A stretch of 64,000 nucleotides of DNA from Micromonospora_G sp044458865 (GCF_044458865.1 NZ_JBITIH010000004.1:248001-312000), one strand, 5' to 3'; shown: positions 52,863 to 61,440, counted from the stretch's first letter. The notes: generated by a model from the letters alone, not told the origin. Translations and numbers: made by a program.

Positions 52863-53237
52863 ATGTCCCTCGACATGATCATCGGCCGCGAGGCCGCCGC
52901 TGACTTTCTGACCGAATGGCCTACCAAACCATTCACTTTGACACTGCCGCCCGACAGCCCGATCGGTCGGGTGATCAACGCGAAGACGATTCGCGGCTTC
53001 CTCGACGCCGGCTGCGCACCGAGCAACTACGTCAACATGTTCCACCGGGGCGAGGCGCTGCACCCCGGCCGCTTCACCTCCGACGACCGAGTAGCACCGG
53101 CCTCCGTGCAGCTCCTCATCGATCAGGGTGTCACCATCCAGCTCCGCGAGCTGAACCGTTGGCATCCCTACGCCGCGCCGCCCAGCAGGAGACCAGCCAC
53201 TCCACGCTGTGAAGCGCAAAGAAGCGAGCGAGCCTGA
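52863..53237 (+). pseudogene. JmjC/cupin-like protein, N-terminal fragment
   Basis: The ATG follows GGGAG by 5 bases. Residues 1-100 resemble the N-terminus of bacterial JmjC/cupin hydroxylases: REAAADFLTEWPTKPFTLTL, then RGEALHPGRF and QLLIDQGVTIQLRELNRWHP. The part that would carry the iron-binding HxD/E...H is absent. From about 53185 the sequence no longer fits the family and the frame ends at 53237. The break lies about 100 bases before repeat copy C, so the loss may be part of the same rearrangement. Confidence 0.5.
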
Positions 53238-53297
53238 TCGAGGCTGGCCCACATGACGGCATCTACGCAGAGGGCCTTCGCGCCCGACCTGACCGGC

Positions 53298-53349
53298 CCA
53301 CGGCCCGAACGGGATGACCTGCCCCGTAGGTGTCGCGAAGACCATCTAG
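53298..53349 (+). repeat. msrA 3'-end repeat, copy C (5'-truncated)
   Basis: Only the last 52 bases are present (from CCACGGCCCGAACGGGATGA), with an open frame GPNGMTCPVGVAK to TAG. A perfect 12-base hairpin follows at 53357. Confidence 0.8.
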
Positions 53350-53356
53350 CCACCAC

Positions 53357-53385
53357 AGGCCACCGGGCTTATGGCCCGGTGGCCT
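53357..53385 (+). terminator. Hairpin following msrA 3'-end copy C
   Basis: AGGCCACCGGGC (53357-53368) is a perfect complement of GCCCGGTGGCCT (53374-53385), 8 bases after the stop of copy C. Confidence 0.65.
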
Positions 53386-53436
53386 CGGCCGGAAGTTGGT
53401 ACAGACTTCGCGCCAGAATCTGCCTATACTTCGAGC

Positions 53437-53721
53437 ATGACTACCGTGCCGTTCACTGACGCCCGCAACCGCCTTTCGGAACTCATCGACGAGGTGGCCT
53501 CGACCCATGAGCGGATAGAGATCACCAGGCACGGCCACGCCGCCGCTGTGCTCATTTCCGCCGACGACCTCGCCGCGTTGGAAGAGACCCTGGAGGTTCT
53601 CTCCAGCGCCGAGGCCATGCGGCAACTTGGCGAATCCAAGGCCGCCGTCGAAGCCGGTGACGTACTCGACGCCGACGAACTCGCGGCGCTGATGGCGAAG
53701 CGGTCGAAGCGGGCACGGTGA
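53437..53721 (+). CDS. Phd/YefM antitoxin
   Basis: The ATG at 53437 starts at MTTVPFTDARNRLSELIDEV, the standard opening of Phd/YefM antitoxins, followed by ITRHGHAAAVLISADDLAAL; 94 residues in all. The N-terminal half binds DNA and the acidic C-terminus (EAGDVLDADELAALMAKRS) wraps the toxin. It overlaps the RelE gene by GTGA. This antitoxin-toxin pair is the only cargo of the third unit (53350-54030). Confidence 0.92.
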   Translation: MTTVPFTDARNRLSELIDEVASTHERIEITRHGHAAAVLISADDLAALEETLEVLSSAEAMRQLGESKAAVEAGDVLDADELAALMAKRSKRAR

Positions 53722-54029
53722 CTGGCCCCGCCCCCGACCGCTACCGACTTCAGGTCACCGGCCCGGCCGCCCGCGCCTTGGCCGGACGGCTACCAGAGAA
53801 GATCTCCGCGGCCGTCTACGAGTTCATCACCACCGCTCTGCTCGACAACCCGCATCGCGTCGGCAAACGACTTCTTCTGCCGCCGTTCGAAGGCACCTGG
53901 TCGGCCAGGCGCGGCACGTACCGTGTCCTCTACGAGATCGACGAGGACGACCGCGTCGTGACCGTGACGGCAATCGAGCACCGCGCCGACGCTTACCGGT
54001 CGCGTTGGTGCGAAGGCGGGAATCAGTAA
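53718..54029 (+). CDS. relE: RelE/ParE-family toxin
   Basis: The GTG at 53718 overlaps the antitoxin stop by 4 bases. The 103-residue protein has the RelE fold: YRLQVTGPAARALAGRLPEK, GKRLLLPPFEGTWSARRGTY and RVLYEIDEDDRVVTVTAIEH followed by RADAYR. The basic and Tyr residues typical of ribosome-dependent mRNA cleavage are retained. No stop interrupts it, unlike the toxin in the first unit. It is followed directly by repeat copy D. Confidence 0.92.
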   Translation: MTGPAPDRYRLQVTGPAARALAGRLPEKISAAVYEFITTALLDNPHRVGKRLLLPPFEGTWSARRGTYRVLYEIDEDDRVVTVTAIEHRADAYRSRWCEGGNQ

Positions 54030-54030
54030 T

Positions 54031-54127
54031 ACACCGTCCGCCAGGGTTCAAGAACCCGGACGATTACTGCAACCACGGCCCGAACGGGATGAGTTGCCCG
54101 GTCGGGGTGGCCCGTACCAGCGTCTGA
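54031..54127 (+). repeat. msrA 3'-end repeat, copy D, with upstream extension
   Basis: Bases 54049-54127 match the last 79 bases of msrA with an open frame to TGA (NPDDYCNHGPNGMSCPVG). The 18 bases before match copy B. It marks the right edge of the accessory region and is probably the ancestral chromosomal end of msrA. Confidence 0.85.
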
Positions 54128-54462
54128 GACAGGGCGAACCCGGACCAGACCAGTGATCTAAAACCATTGGCGGACCCGTCCCGGTGTGGTTAACGTGGCC
54201 GTACACGTGAAGGGAGGTGGTCCAGGCTTTGTGTAGCAACGGGACTCGTGAGGTGGCTGTCCGCTAGCCGCTGTCCTTGACAGTGCACAACCGTCGAGAC
54301 CGTGTGGCAGCGGTGCGGCGAATTCCAGACAGCCACCCGACCCCCGGGGTGCCGGTTCAGTCCGACCGGCCCGCGCACCGCGCGGAAGCCCCGGGGGTCG
54401 TTCCATATCCGGCGACGTACCGACGCCGGCCGCGATCTCTCTCCAACCTGAAAGAGCCCCCG
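54128..54462 (+). promoter_or_regulatory. Structured leader of rnz with a short leader-peptide ORF
   Basis: GGGAGG at 54212-54217 is followed by a 12-codon ORF at 54229-54267 (TTG start, product CSNGTREVAVR after the first residue). Several GC-rich hairpins follow (for example around 54346 and 54390) before the rnz GTG. The layout of ribosome site, tiny peptide and stem-loops is that of an attenuator or cis-acting leader. Its signal is unknown; I could not match it to a named RNA family. Confidence 0.4.
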
Positions 54463-55383
54463 GTGACCAGAGAACTGGTGATCCTGGGCACCGCGAGCCA
54501 GGTGCCCACCCGGCAGCGCAACCACAACGGCTACCTGTTGCGCTGGGACGACGAGATGATCATGTTCGATCCGGGCGAGGGCAGCCAGCGACAGATGCTC
54601 CGGGCCGGTGCCTCCGCCACCGACCTCACCCGGATCTGCGTCACCCACTTCCACGGCGACCACTGCCTCGGACTACCCGGGATGATCCAGCGTCTCTCCC
54701 TGGACCGGGTGCCGCACCCGGTGCCGATCCACTTCCCCGCCGGCGGCGCCGAGTACTTCGCCCGGCTACGGCACGCCAGCGCCTTCCACGAAACCGCCGA
54801 CATACGCCCGGAGCCGGTCGAACGGGAGGGACAAACCATTCCGGTACGCGGCGGCACGATCACCGCCCGCCGGCTGCGCCACCCCGTCGAGGCGTACGGC
54901 TACCAACTCGTCGAACCGGACGGACGCCGGATGCTGCCGCAACGGCTGGCCGCGTACGGCATCACCGGTCCGGCGATCGGTGACCTGATCCGCGCCGGCC
55001 ACCTCGACCTCGACGGACGCCGCGTGCTCCTGGCCGACGTCAGCGAGGCACGCCGGGGCCAGCGCTTCGCCTTCGTCATGGACACCGGACTCTGCGACGC
55101 GGTCTACGCCCTCGCCGAAGCCGCCGACCTGCTGGTGATCGAATCGACCTTCCTGACCGAGGACGCCGCGCTGGCCGCCGAGGCCGGCCACCTGACCGCG
55201 GCGCAGGCCGCGCGGGTGGCCACGGAATCCGGGGTACGCCGCCTCGTGCTCACCCACTTCTCCCAGCGCTACCCGGACCCGGCGCGATTCGCCGCCGAGG
55301 CACGGGAGCACTTCACCGGTGACCTGGTGATCGCCGAGGACCTCGGCCGGGTACGTGTGCCCCGGCTATCCTCGCCCGTGTGA
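54463..55383 (+). CDS. rnz: Ribonuclease Z
   Basis: The GTG at 54463 gives 306 residues beginning MTRELVILGTASQVPTRQRN, the usual RNase Z start. The metallo-beta-lactamase metal site is in VTHFHGDHCLGLPGM, with further ligands in MDTGLCD and LTHFSQRY. It cuts the 3' trailer of tRNA precursors. In a genome where some tRNA genes encode CCA (as the tRNA-Leu here does), its substrate range may be limited to the rest. It overlaps the GNAT gene by GTGA. Confidence 0.93.
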   Translation: MTRELVILGTASQVPTRQRNHNGYLLRWDDEMIMFDPGEGSQRQMLRAGASATDLTRICVTHFHGDHCLGLPGMIQRLSLDRVPHPVPIHFPAGGAEYFARLRHASAFHETADIRPEPVEREGQTIPVRGGTITARRLRHPVEAYGYQLVEPDGRRMLPQRLAAYGITGPAIGDLIRAGHLDLDGRRVLLADVSEARRGQRFAFVMDTGLCDAVYALAEAADLLVIESTFLTEDAALAAEAGHLTAAQAARVATESGVRRLVLTHFSQRYPDPARFAAEAREHFTGDLVIAEDLGRVRVPRLSSPV

Positions 55384-55889
55384 CCGCCCTCCTACGCCCC
55401 GCCACCGCCGATGACCTGATCGCCGTCGGCGCCCTGCACGCGCGCTCCCGCCAGGCCGCCTACGGCAGCTTCCTGCCCGCGGAGGCGCTCGCCTCCTCCG
55501 GGGAACTACTCGGCCCGTGGTGGAGCGAGCGGTGGAAGTGGGAGCGGGAAACCCACCTGATGACCGTGGTCGACGCGGGCGACCGGCTGGTCGGCTTCAG
55601 CTACGTCGGCCCGCACGAACTCGACCCGGCCGGGTACGGCGAACTCTGCGCCATCCACCTGGAGCCCGACCAGCGGGGCCGGGGCCTGGGCAGGGCGTTG
55701 ATGGTCAACGCGCTGGAGACCCTGCACGGACGCGGCTGGCGCCGGGCCGCGCTCTGGGTCCTCACCGGCAACACTCGCGCCCAGGAGTTCTACCGGCGCG
55801 GCGGCTGGACCGCCGACGGCACCACCCGGACCGAGCAGATCGGCACCGCCCCGACCATGCAGCGGCGTTACGTCCGCGACCTGCCCTGA
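55380..55889 (+). CDS. GNAT-family N-acetyltransferase
   Basis: The 169-residue protein overlaps the rnz stop as GTGA. The acetyl-CoA-binding motif A is EPDQRGRGLGRALMVNALE, preceded by ELCAIHLEP, and the late VLTGNTRAQEFYRRGGWTAD is typical of GNAT enzymes. It transfers an acetyl group to an amine; the acceptor is unknown. Translational coupling to rnz is probably positional rather than functional. Confidence 0.9.
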   Translation: MTALLRPATADDLIAVGALHARSRQAAYGSFLPAEALASSGELLGPWWSERWKWERETHLMTVVDAGDRLVGFSYVGPHELDPAGYGELCAIHLEPDQRGRGLGRALMVNALETLHGRGWRRAALWVLTGNTRAQEFYRRGGWTADGTTRTEQIGTAPTMQRRYVRDLP

Positions 55890-55936
55890 GCCACCCCGCC
55901 GACCCGGGGGTCAACGGGGTGCACTCGTCGGACGGG

Positions 55937-57307
55937 TCAGCGGGCGCCGAGGTGGGCGAGCAGGTCCTGACGGGTCAGTACGCCCCTGGGCTTGCCGTCG
56001 ACCAGCACCAGCGCGGCGTCGGACTTCTCCAGCAGCCCGACCGCCTCGCTCACCGGCTGCCCGCCACCGATCATCGGCAGCGGCGGCCCCATGTGCCGCT
56101 CGATCGTGTCGTGCAGGTGTGCCTGACCGGTGAAGAGCGCGTCGAGCAGGTCCCGTTCGGCGATCGAACCGGCCACCTCGCCGGTGACCACCGGCGGCTC
56201 GGCCTTGAGCACCGGCAACTGGGAGACGGCGTACTCGCGCATGTAGTCGATCGCGTCCCGGACCGTCTCGGTCGGGTGTACGTGGATCAGCTCCGGCACC
56301 CCGCCCGGCTTGCTGGCCAGCGCGTCGGCCACGGTCGGCTGGGTATTGTCGGTCTCCAGGAAACCGTAGCGGGCCATCCAGTCGTCGTTGAAGATCTTCG
56401 ACAGGTAGCCCCGGCCGCCGTCTGGCAGCAGCACCACGACCACGTCGTCCGGTCCGGCCTGCCGGGCCACCTCCAGCGCGGCGACCACGGCCATCCCGCA
56501 GGAGCCGCCGACCAGCAGCCCCTCCTCGCGGGCCAGCCGCCGGGTCAGCTCGAACGACGCCTTGTCCGACACCTCGATGATCTGGTCGGCGACGTTCTGG
56601 TCGTACGCCTCCGGCCAGAAGTCCTCGCCCACCCCCTCGACCAGGTACGGCCGGCCGGTGCCACCGGAGTAGACCGAGCCCTCCGGGTCAGCTCCGATGA
56701 TCTTCACCGCCCCGCCGGAGACCTCCTTGAGGTAACGGCCGATGCCGGAGATCGTGCCGCCGGTGCCGACGCCGGCCACGAAGTGGGTGATCCGCCCCTC
56801 GGTCTGCTCCCACAGCTCCGGGCCGGTCGTCTCGTAGTGCGAACGCGGGTTGGCCGGGTTGGCGTACTGGTTCGGCTTCCAGGCGTTCGGAATCTCGGCG
56901 GCGAGACGGTTCGACACGTTGTAGTAGGAGCGCGGGTCCTCCGGCGCGACATTGGTCGGGCAGACCACGACCTCGGCGCCGTACGCCCGCAGCACGTTGC
57001 GCTTGTCCTCGCTGACCTTGTCCGGGCAGACGAACACACACTTGTAGCCCTTGAGCTGGGCGACCAGGGCCAGCCCGACACCGGTGTTACCGCTGGTCGG
57101 CTCGACAATCGTGCCGCCGGGCTTGAGCAGCCCGGCCTTCTCCGCCTCCTCGACCATCCGCAGCGCGATCCGGTCCTTGACCGAACCGCCCGGGTTGAAG
57201 TACTCCACCTTGGCGAGCACCGTCGCGGTGATGCCGGCGGTGACCTGGTGCAGCCGCACCAGGGGCGTGTGCCCGATCAGGTCGACGACATTGTCGTAGT
57301 AGCGCAC
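55937..57307 (-). CDS. cbs: Cystathionine beta-synthase
   Basis: The 456-residue protein begins MRYYDNVVDLIGHTPLVRLH. The PLP lysine is in GGSVKDRIAL, followed by PTSGNTGVGLALVA and the late GGSCGMAV. Two CBS domains follow (about 335-456), ending VLTRQDLLAHLG. It joins homocysteine and serine to make cystathionine, and it may also release H2S. The CBS pair may bind an adenosyl ligand as in other actinobacterial forms. Together with metB at 46418 it points to a transsulfuration route. Confidence 0.92.
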   Translation of the reverse strand: MRYYDNVVDLIGHTPLVRLHQVTAGITATVLAKVEYFNPGGSVKDRIALRMVEEAEKAGLLKPGGTIVEPTSGNTGVGLALVAQLKGYKCVFVCPDKVSEDKRNVLRAYGAEVVVCPTNVAPEDPRSYYNVSNRLAAEIPNAWKPNQYANPANPRSHYETTGPELWEQTEGRITHFVAGVGTGGTISGIGRYLKEVSGGAVKIIGADPEGSVYSGGTGRPYLVEGVGEDFWPEAYDQNVADQIIEVSDKASFELTRRLAREEGLLVGGSCGMAVVAALEVARQAGPDDVVVVLLPDGGRGYLSKIFNDDWMARYGFLETDNTQPTVADALASKPGGVPELIHVHPTETVRDAIDYMREYAVSQLPVLKAEPPVVTGEVAGSIAERDLLDALFTGQAHLHDTIERHMGPPLPMIGGGQPVSEAVGLLEKSDAALVLVDGKPRGVLTRQDLLAHLGAR

Positions 57308-57412
57308 TTCACTGTGCCCTTTCCGCGTGGCCGGCCTCGGCTCGTGGCCGGGGCGGCGGTCCGTGGCTGTACCAGGTCAGCCCCCATGGCTGCGAGGCCA
57401 GCCTACGTGCCG

Positions 57413-57769
57413 TCAGGGCACCACGTGACCGGGGATCACGCTGTCCCGACGCGCCTCCCAGAGCAGGAAACGCTCGGTCTCGGCGAGCACGCTCCCGGCC
57501 AGCCAGGTCACCATCAGCGCGTCGTCGGCCAGGCCGAAGACGGCCAGCAGCAGTTCCGGGGCGAAGTCGATCGGGGACGCCACGTACGCGGTCGCCGCCG
57601 CCATCAGCGCCAGTCGCAGGCCGCCGTCGTACTCGCCGCGCGCGGTCGCGCGGATCATCCGGGGTAACGCGGCCAGCCGGGCGCCCAACGACGGACCGCC
57701 CCGCGACCCGGATGTCAGTGCCCGGGCCAGCGCCGCGAATGCCGCCGTCCGCTTCAGTGTCTTTGCCAT
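57413..57769 (-). CDS. DUF1232 (YkvA-type) membrane protein
   Basis: The ATG at 57769 has AAGGAGGG 8 bases upstream; a longer frame upstream lacks a site. The 118-residue product has the DUF1232 core: LMAAATAYVASPIDFAPELL, then a TM-like segment FGLADDALMVTWLAGSVL. YkvA-like proteins have no assigned role. It is divergent from the SGNH hydrolase gene. Confidence 0.85.
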   Translation of the reverse strand: MAKTLKRTAAFAALARALTSGSRGGPSLGARLAALPRMIRATARGEYDGGLRLALMAAATAYVASPIDFAPELLLAVFGLADDALMVTWLAGSVLAETERFLLWEARRDSVIPGHVVP

Positions 57770-58004
57770 TGTCCGCACCCTCCTTCCGCCCATGATGCAC
57801 ATGGGGGCGACATCCTTTCCAGGACCGGAACCGGACGGAGGTGCCCACCAGGCCGCAGAGGGCGAGAACCCCTGGACAAGGGACAGGAAGGACAGCCAGC
57901 GCGACCCGGTTCGGCGCACGGGAGCCGGAACCATGACAGCGCGGAAGGACTCACCGCGATAGCCTCGGAGGCCGCAGGATGACCGCGTAGGCGGGGGGCG
58001 CTTG

Positions 58005-59204
58005 ATGAGTACGGCCGGTTCGGTGGCGCGGGAACGGGCGCCGTGGCGCCGCGCACGCCGGGTCGCGAAGCTGACCCTCCTTGGCGCCGGCGTCACAGCG
58101 GCGACCACGGTGGCGGCGTGGGGAGTGCTGATCGGTCAGGCCCGGCAGGCCCGGCGGGTCATTCCCCTCGCGGAGGCACCGCCGCCGCGTGGGAACGGGG
58201 TGTACGGTGCCCGGTTCCCGGGCAAGCCCCTGACCATGGTCATTCTCGGTGACTCCTCCGCCGCCGGCTACGGTGTGCACCGCCCACGGGAGACTCCGGG
58301 TGCCCTGCTCGCGACCGGTGTCTCGCGCCGACTGCGCCGACCGGTCCGACTGCACCGGTACGCGGTGGTGGGCAGCCGGTCCGCCGGGCTCGCCCCACAG
58401 GTGGAAGCCGCCCTGGAACAGCAGCCGGACCTGGCCGTGATCCTGGTCGGCGGAAACGACGTAACCGCCCGTACACCGCTGCCGATCGCCGTACGCTATC
58501 TGGTCGACGCGGTCCGCGAGCTGCGCGCGGCCGGCGCCCAGGTGGTTGTCGGCACCTGCCCCGACCTGGGTGCGATCCGACCGATCAAACCCCCGCTGCG
58601 CTGGCTGGCCCGGCGCTGGAGCCGACAACTGGCCGCCGCACAGACCGTGGCGGTGGTCGAGGCCGGTGGGGCCACGGTCTCCCTGGGCGACCTGCTCGGC
58701 CCCCGGTTCGCCGCCGAGCCCGCCCGGATGTTCGCCTGGGACCACTTCCACCCGTCGGCGGAGGGGTACGCGGTCGCCGCGGCGGCGCTGTTGCCGACCG
58801 TGCTGATGGTGCTCGGGGCGACCGAGGAGCAGCGTCCGCCGATCGCCGTGGGCGAGGGGGTCCGGTCGTTGCCGGCCGCCGCGCACGAGGCCGCCCGCAA
58901 CGCCGGTACGGAGGTCAGCGGCACGGAGGTCGGCGGCCGGGAACGCGGACCCGCCGGCCGCTGGGCACAACTGCGCCGCCGCCGCGCCTGGTTCGGCCAC
59001 CAACGCGGCGAGGAGCCGGCAGCGCGTGGCCCGGAGCCGGCGGCACGGGACACTGGGCCCACAACGAGCGGTACCGAGCCGGCGGTGACCGGACTGGAGC
59101 CGGCGAGCGGACTGGAGCCGGCGACGAGCGGCCCGGAACCCGGGCACGACGGACGGCCGGCGGCGACCGGAGCGACGTCATCCACAGTGGAGGAGCGAGC
59201 ATGA
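58005..59204 (+). CDS. SGNH/GDSL hydrolase with N-terminal TM segment
   Basis: An ATG at 58005 directly follows a TTG at 58002. An N-terminal TM anchor (LTLLGAGVTAATTVAAWGVL) precedes the SGNH domain (residues about 75-270). Block I is ILGDSSAAGYGV with the catalytic Ser, block III GGNDVT, and block V FHPSAEGYAV with the His. The last 120 residues are disordered with repeated EPA-type units. It would hydrolyse esters at the membrane surface. The next gene is a paralogue that overlaps by ATGA, so the two are an operon. Confidence 0.9.
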   Translation: MSTAGSVARERAPWRRARRVAKLTLLGAGVTAATTVAAWGVLIGQARQARRVIPLAEAPPPRGNGVYGARFPGKPLTMVILGDSSAAGYGVHRPRETPGALLATGVSRRLRRPVRLHRYAVVGSRSAGLAPQVEAALEQQPDLAVILVGGNDVTARTPLPIAVRYLVDAVRELRAAGAQVVVGTCPDLGAIRPIKPPLRWLARRWSRQLAAAQTVAVVEAGGATVSLGDLLGPRFAAEPARMFAWDHFHPSAEGYAVAAAALLPTVLMVLGATEEQRPPIAVGEGVRSLPAAAHEAARNAGTEVSGTEVGGRERGPAGRWAQLRRRRAWFGHQRGEEPAARGPEPAARDTGPTTSGTEPAVTGLEPASGLEPATSGPEPGHDGRPAATGATSSTVEERA

Positions 59205-60043
59205 CAGCGAGCAGGACCGGGCGCCGTCGGGGCGGTATCGCGGGCCGGATCGGCCGGGCCGCCGCGATCACGCTCGTCGCCGGTACGGTCGGCGGGGCGG
59301 CCCTGCTCGCCGGCGAGGTCGTACTCGCCCGCAACCGCCGGTACGCCGAACCTGAACTGGGCCTGGCGCTGCGCTCGGTGGTCGGCCGGAGCGGTGCGCC
59401 ACCACTGCGACTGGTCCTGCTCGGCGACTCGTCCGCACTCGGGGTCGGTGTCAACCGGCTCCGGGACACCGTCGGCGGCCAGCTCGCCTGGCTGCTCTCC
59501 GAGGGCGCGGGCATCGGCGGCGGGACCATGGCGGCGCAGGGGCAACGGCTGGTCCACCTCTCCAGCGTGGGTGTCTCCGGCTCCCGGGCGACTGACCTGG
59601 CGACCCAGGTGGCGCGAGCACTGCTCGGCGAACGCCCGGACGTGGCGGTGATCCTGATCGGGGCCAATGACGTGACGGCGTTGCGCCGTACCGGCGAGAC
59701 CGCCTCCTACCTCGGCGCCGCCGTACGCCGACTGCGCAACGCCGGGGTGGAGGTCGTCGTCGGCACCTGCCCGGATCTCGGGGCGGTACGCGCCCTCGCG
59801 CCGCCACTACGGCAGATCGCCGGCCTGCTCGGTCGACGTACCGCGAAGGCGCAAGCCCGGGCCGTACTGGAAGCGGGCGGGGTCGCGGTCGACCTCGCTG
59901 CCGAGACCGGGCCGGTCTTCCGGGCCGACGCCGGCACGCTCTGCCATGACGGCTACCACCCGTCGGCGGACGGGTACCGGGTCTGGGCGCACGCCCTGCT
60001 GCCGGCGGTGGCCGAAGCGGCGGCGGTGACCCGCCAGCACTGA
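59201..60043 (+). CDS. SGNH/GDSL hydrolase, paralogue
   Basis: The ATG overlaps the previous stop by 4 bases. The 280-residue protein has an N-terminal TM segment and the same blocks as its neighbour: LLGDSSALGVGV (Ser), GANDVTA and YHPSADGYRV (His). The shared VVVGTCPDLGA shows that the pair came from a tandem duplication. It lacks the long disordered tail of the first copy. Both may act on cell-envelope or storage lipids; no substrate is evident. Confidence 0.9.
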   Translation: MTASRTGRRRGGIAGRIGRAAAITLVAGTVGGAALLAGEVVLARNRRYAEPELGLALRSVVGRSGAPPLRLVLLGDSSALGVGVNRLRDTVGGQLAWLLSEGAGIGGGTMAAQGQRLVHLSSVGVSGSRATDLATQVARALLGERPDVAVILIGANDVTALRRTGETASYLGAAVRRLRNAGVEVVVGTCPDLGAVRALAPPLRQIAGLLGRRTAKAQARAVLEAGGVAVDLAAETGPVFRADAGTLCHDGYHPSADGYRVWAHALLPAVAEAAAVTRQH

Positions 60044-60134
60044 CCGCCGCGGGCGACGCTTGCGCCTGACGGGCCGGATTGGTCACAGCGGCGCTCACTT
60101 CCGCAACAAGTTACCCGGCGGTTAAGTTGGAGCC

Positions 60135-61397
60135 ATGTCGACCGACCCCTCCCGCACCGCCGTCATCGTCGCCACCGCCCGTTCCCCGATCGGCCGCGCC
60201 GGCAAGGGTTCGCTGCGCGATCTGCGACCGGACGACCTTGCCGCCACCATCGTCCAGGCCGCGCTCGACCAGGTACCCCAGCTCGACCCCACCCAGATCG
60301 ACGACCTCTATCTCGGCTGCGGTCTGCCCGGCGGCGAGCAGGGCTTCAACATGGGCCGGGTGGTGGCCACCCTGCTCGGCCTCGACACCCTGCCGGCGGC
60401 GACCGTGACCCGCTACTGCGCCTCGTCGCTGCAGACCACCCGGATGGCCTTCCACGCCATCGCGGCAGGTGAGGGAGATGTCTTCGTCTCGGCCGGCGTC
60501 GAATGCGTGTCGCGCTTCAGTCGCGGCAGTTCGGACAGTCTGCCCTCGGAGGCTCAGGCCCTGGTCGGTGGAGGCTGGCAAAATCCGCGCTTCGCCGAGG
60601 CCCGGGCCCGGTCCGCAGCCCGGACCGAGGCCGGCGCCGAGCGCTGGACCGACCCCCGGCTCGACGGCGCACTACCCGACATCTACCTGGCCATGGGGCA
60701 GACCGCGGAAAACCTGGCCCAGGTCTACGACGTCACCCGCGCGGAGATGGACGAGTTCGGGGTACGCAGCCAGAACCTCGCCGAACAGGCGATCGCGGCC
60801 GGCTTCTGGTCCCGCGAGATCACACCGGTGAAGCTTCCCTCGGGTGAGATGGTGGGCACCGACGACGGACCCCGTCCCGGGGTGACGACGGAGGCGGTGG
60901 CCGGCCTCAAGCCGGTGTTCCGCCCGGATGGCAGGATCACCGCCGGCAACTGCTGCCCGTTGAACGACGGCGCGGCGGCGGTGGTCGTGATGAGCGAGCA
61001 GCGCGCCCGCGACCTCGGCATCACCCCACTGGCCCGGATCGTCGCCACCGGGGTCACCGGGCTCTCCCCGGAGATCATGGGCCTCGGGCCGGTCGAGGCG
61101 TCCCGGCAGGCGCTGCGGCGGGCCGGTATGACCATCGACGACGTCGACCTGGTCGAGATCAACGAGGCGTTCGCCGCCCAGGTGATCCCCTCGTACCGGG
61201 AGTTGGACATCCCGCTGGAGAAGCTGAACGTGATGGGGGGAGCGATCGCGGTCGGCCACCCGTTCGGCATGACCGGAGCGCGGATCACCGGCACCCTGAT
61301 CAACTCGATGCGCTGGCACGACAAGAGCATCGGCCTGGAGACCATGTGCGTCGGCGGCGGTCAGGGGATGGCCCTGATCCTGGAACGGCTCAGCTAG
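60135..61397 (+). CDS. fadA: Acetyl-CoA acyltransferase (thiolase)
   Basis: The 420-residue protein starts MSTDPSRTAVIVATARSPIG. Cys95 (RYCASSLQTT) is the acyl-binding residue, the His is in VGHPFGMTGARI and the second Cys is in MCVGGGQGMA. These are the three catalytic parts of thiolase. It cleaves 3-ketoacyl-CoA in beta-oxidation or condenses acetyl-CoA. It is far from the acyl-CoA dehydrogenase at 18891 and no other beta-oxidation genes are adjacent. A thiolase of another subclass remains possible. Confidence 0.9.
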   Translation: MSTDPSRTAVIVATARSPIGRAGKGSLRDLRPDDLAATIVQAALDQVPQLDPTQIDDLYLGCGLPGGEQGFNMGRVVATLLGLDTLPAATVTRYCASSLQTTRMAFHAIAAGEGDVFVSAGVECVSRFSRGSSDSLPSEAQALVGGGWQNPRFAEARARSAARTEAGAERWTDPRLDGALPDIYLAMGQTAENLAQVYDVTRAEMDEFGVRSQNLAEQAIAAGFWSREITPVKLPSGEMVGTDDGPRPGVTTEAVAGLKPVFRPDGRITAGNCCPLNDGAAAVVVMSEQRARDLGITPLARIVATGVTGLSPEIMGLGPVEASRQALRRAGMTIDDVDLVEINEAFAAQVIPSYRELDIPLEKLNVMGGAIAVGHPFGMTGARITGTLINSMRWHDKSIGLETMCVGGGQGMALILERLS

Positions 61398-61440
61398 TCC
61401 GGGCACTCCCCCGGGCGGACGGTCCGGCCCTGCCGATGCC

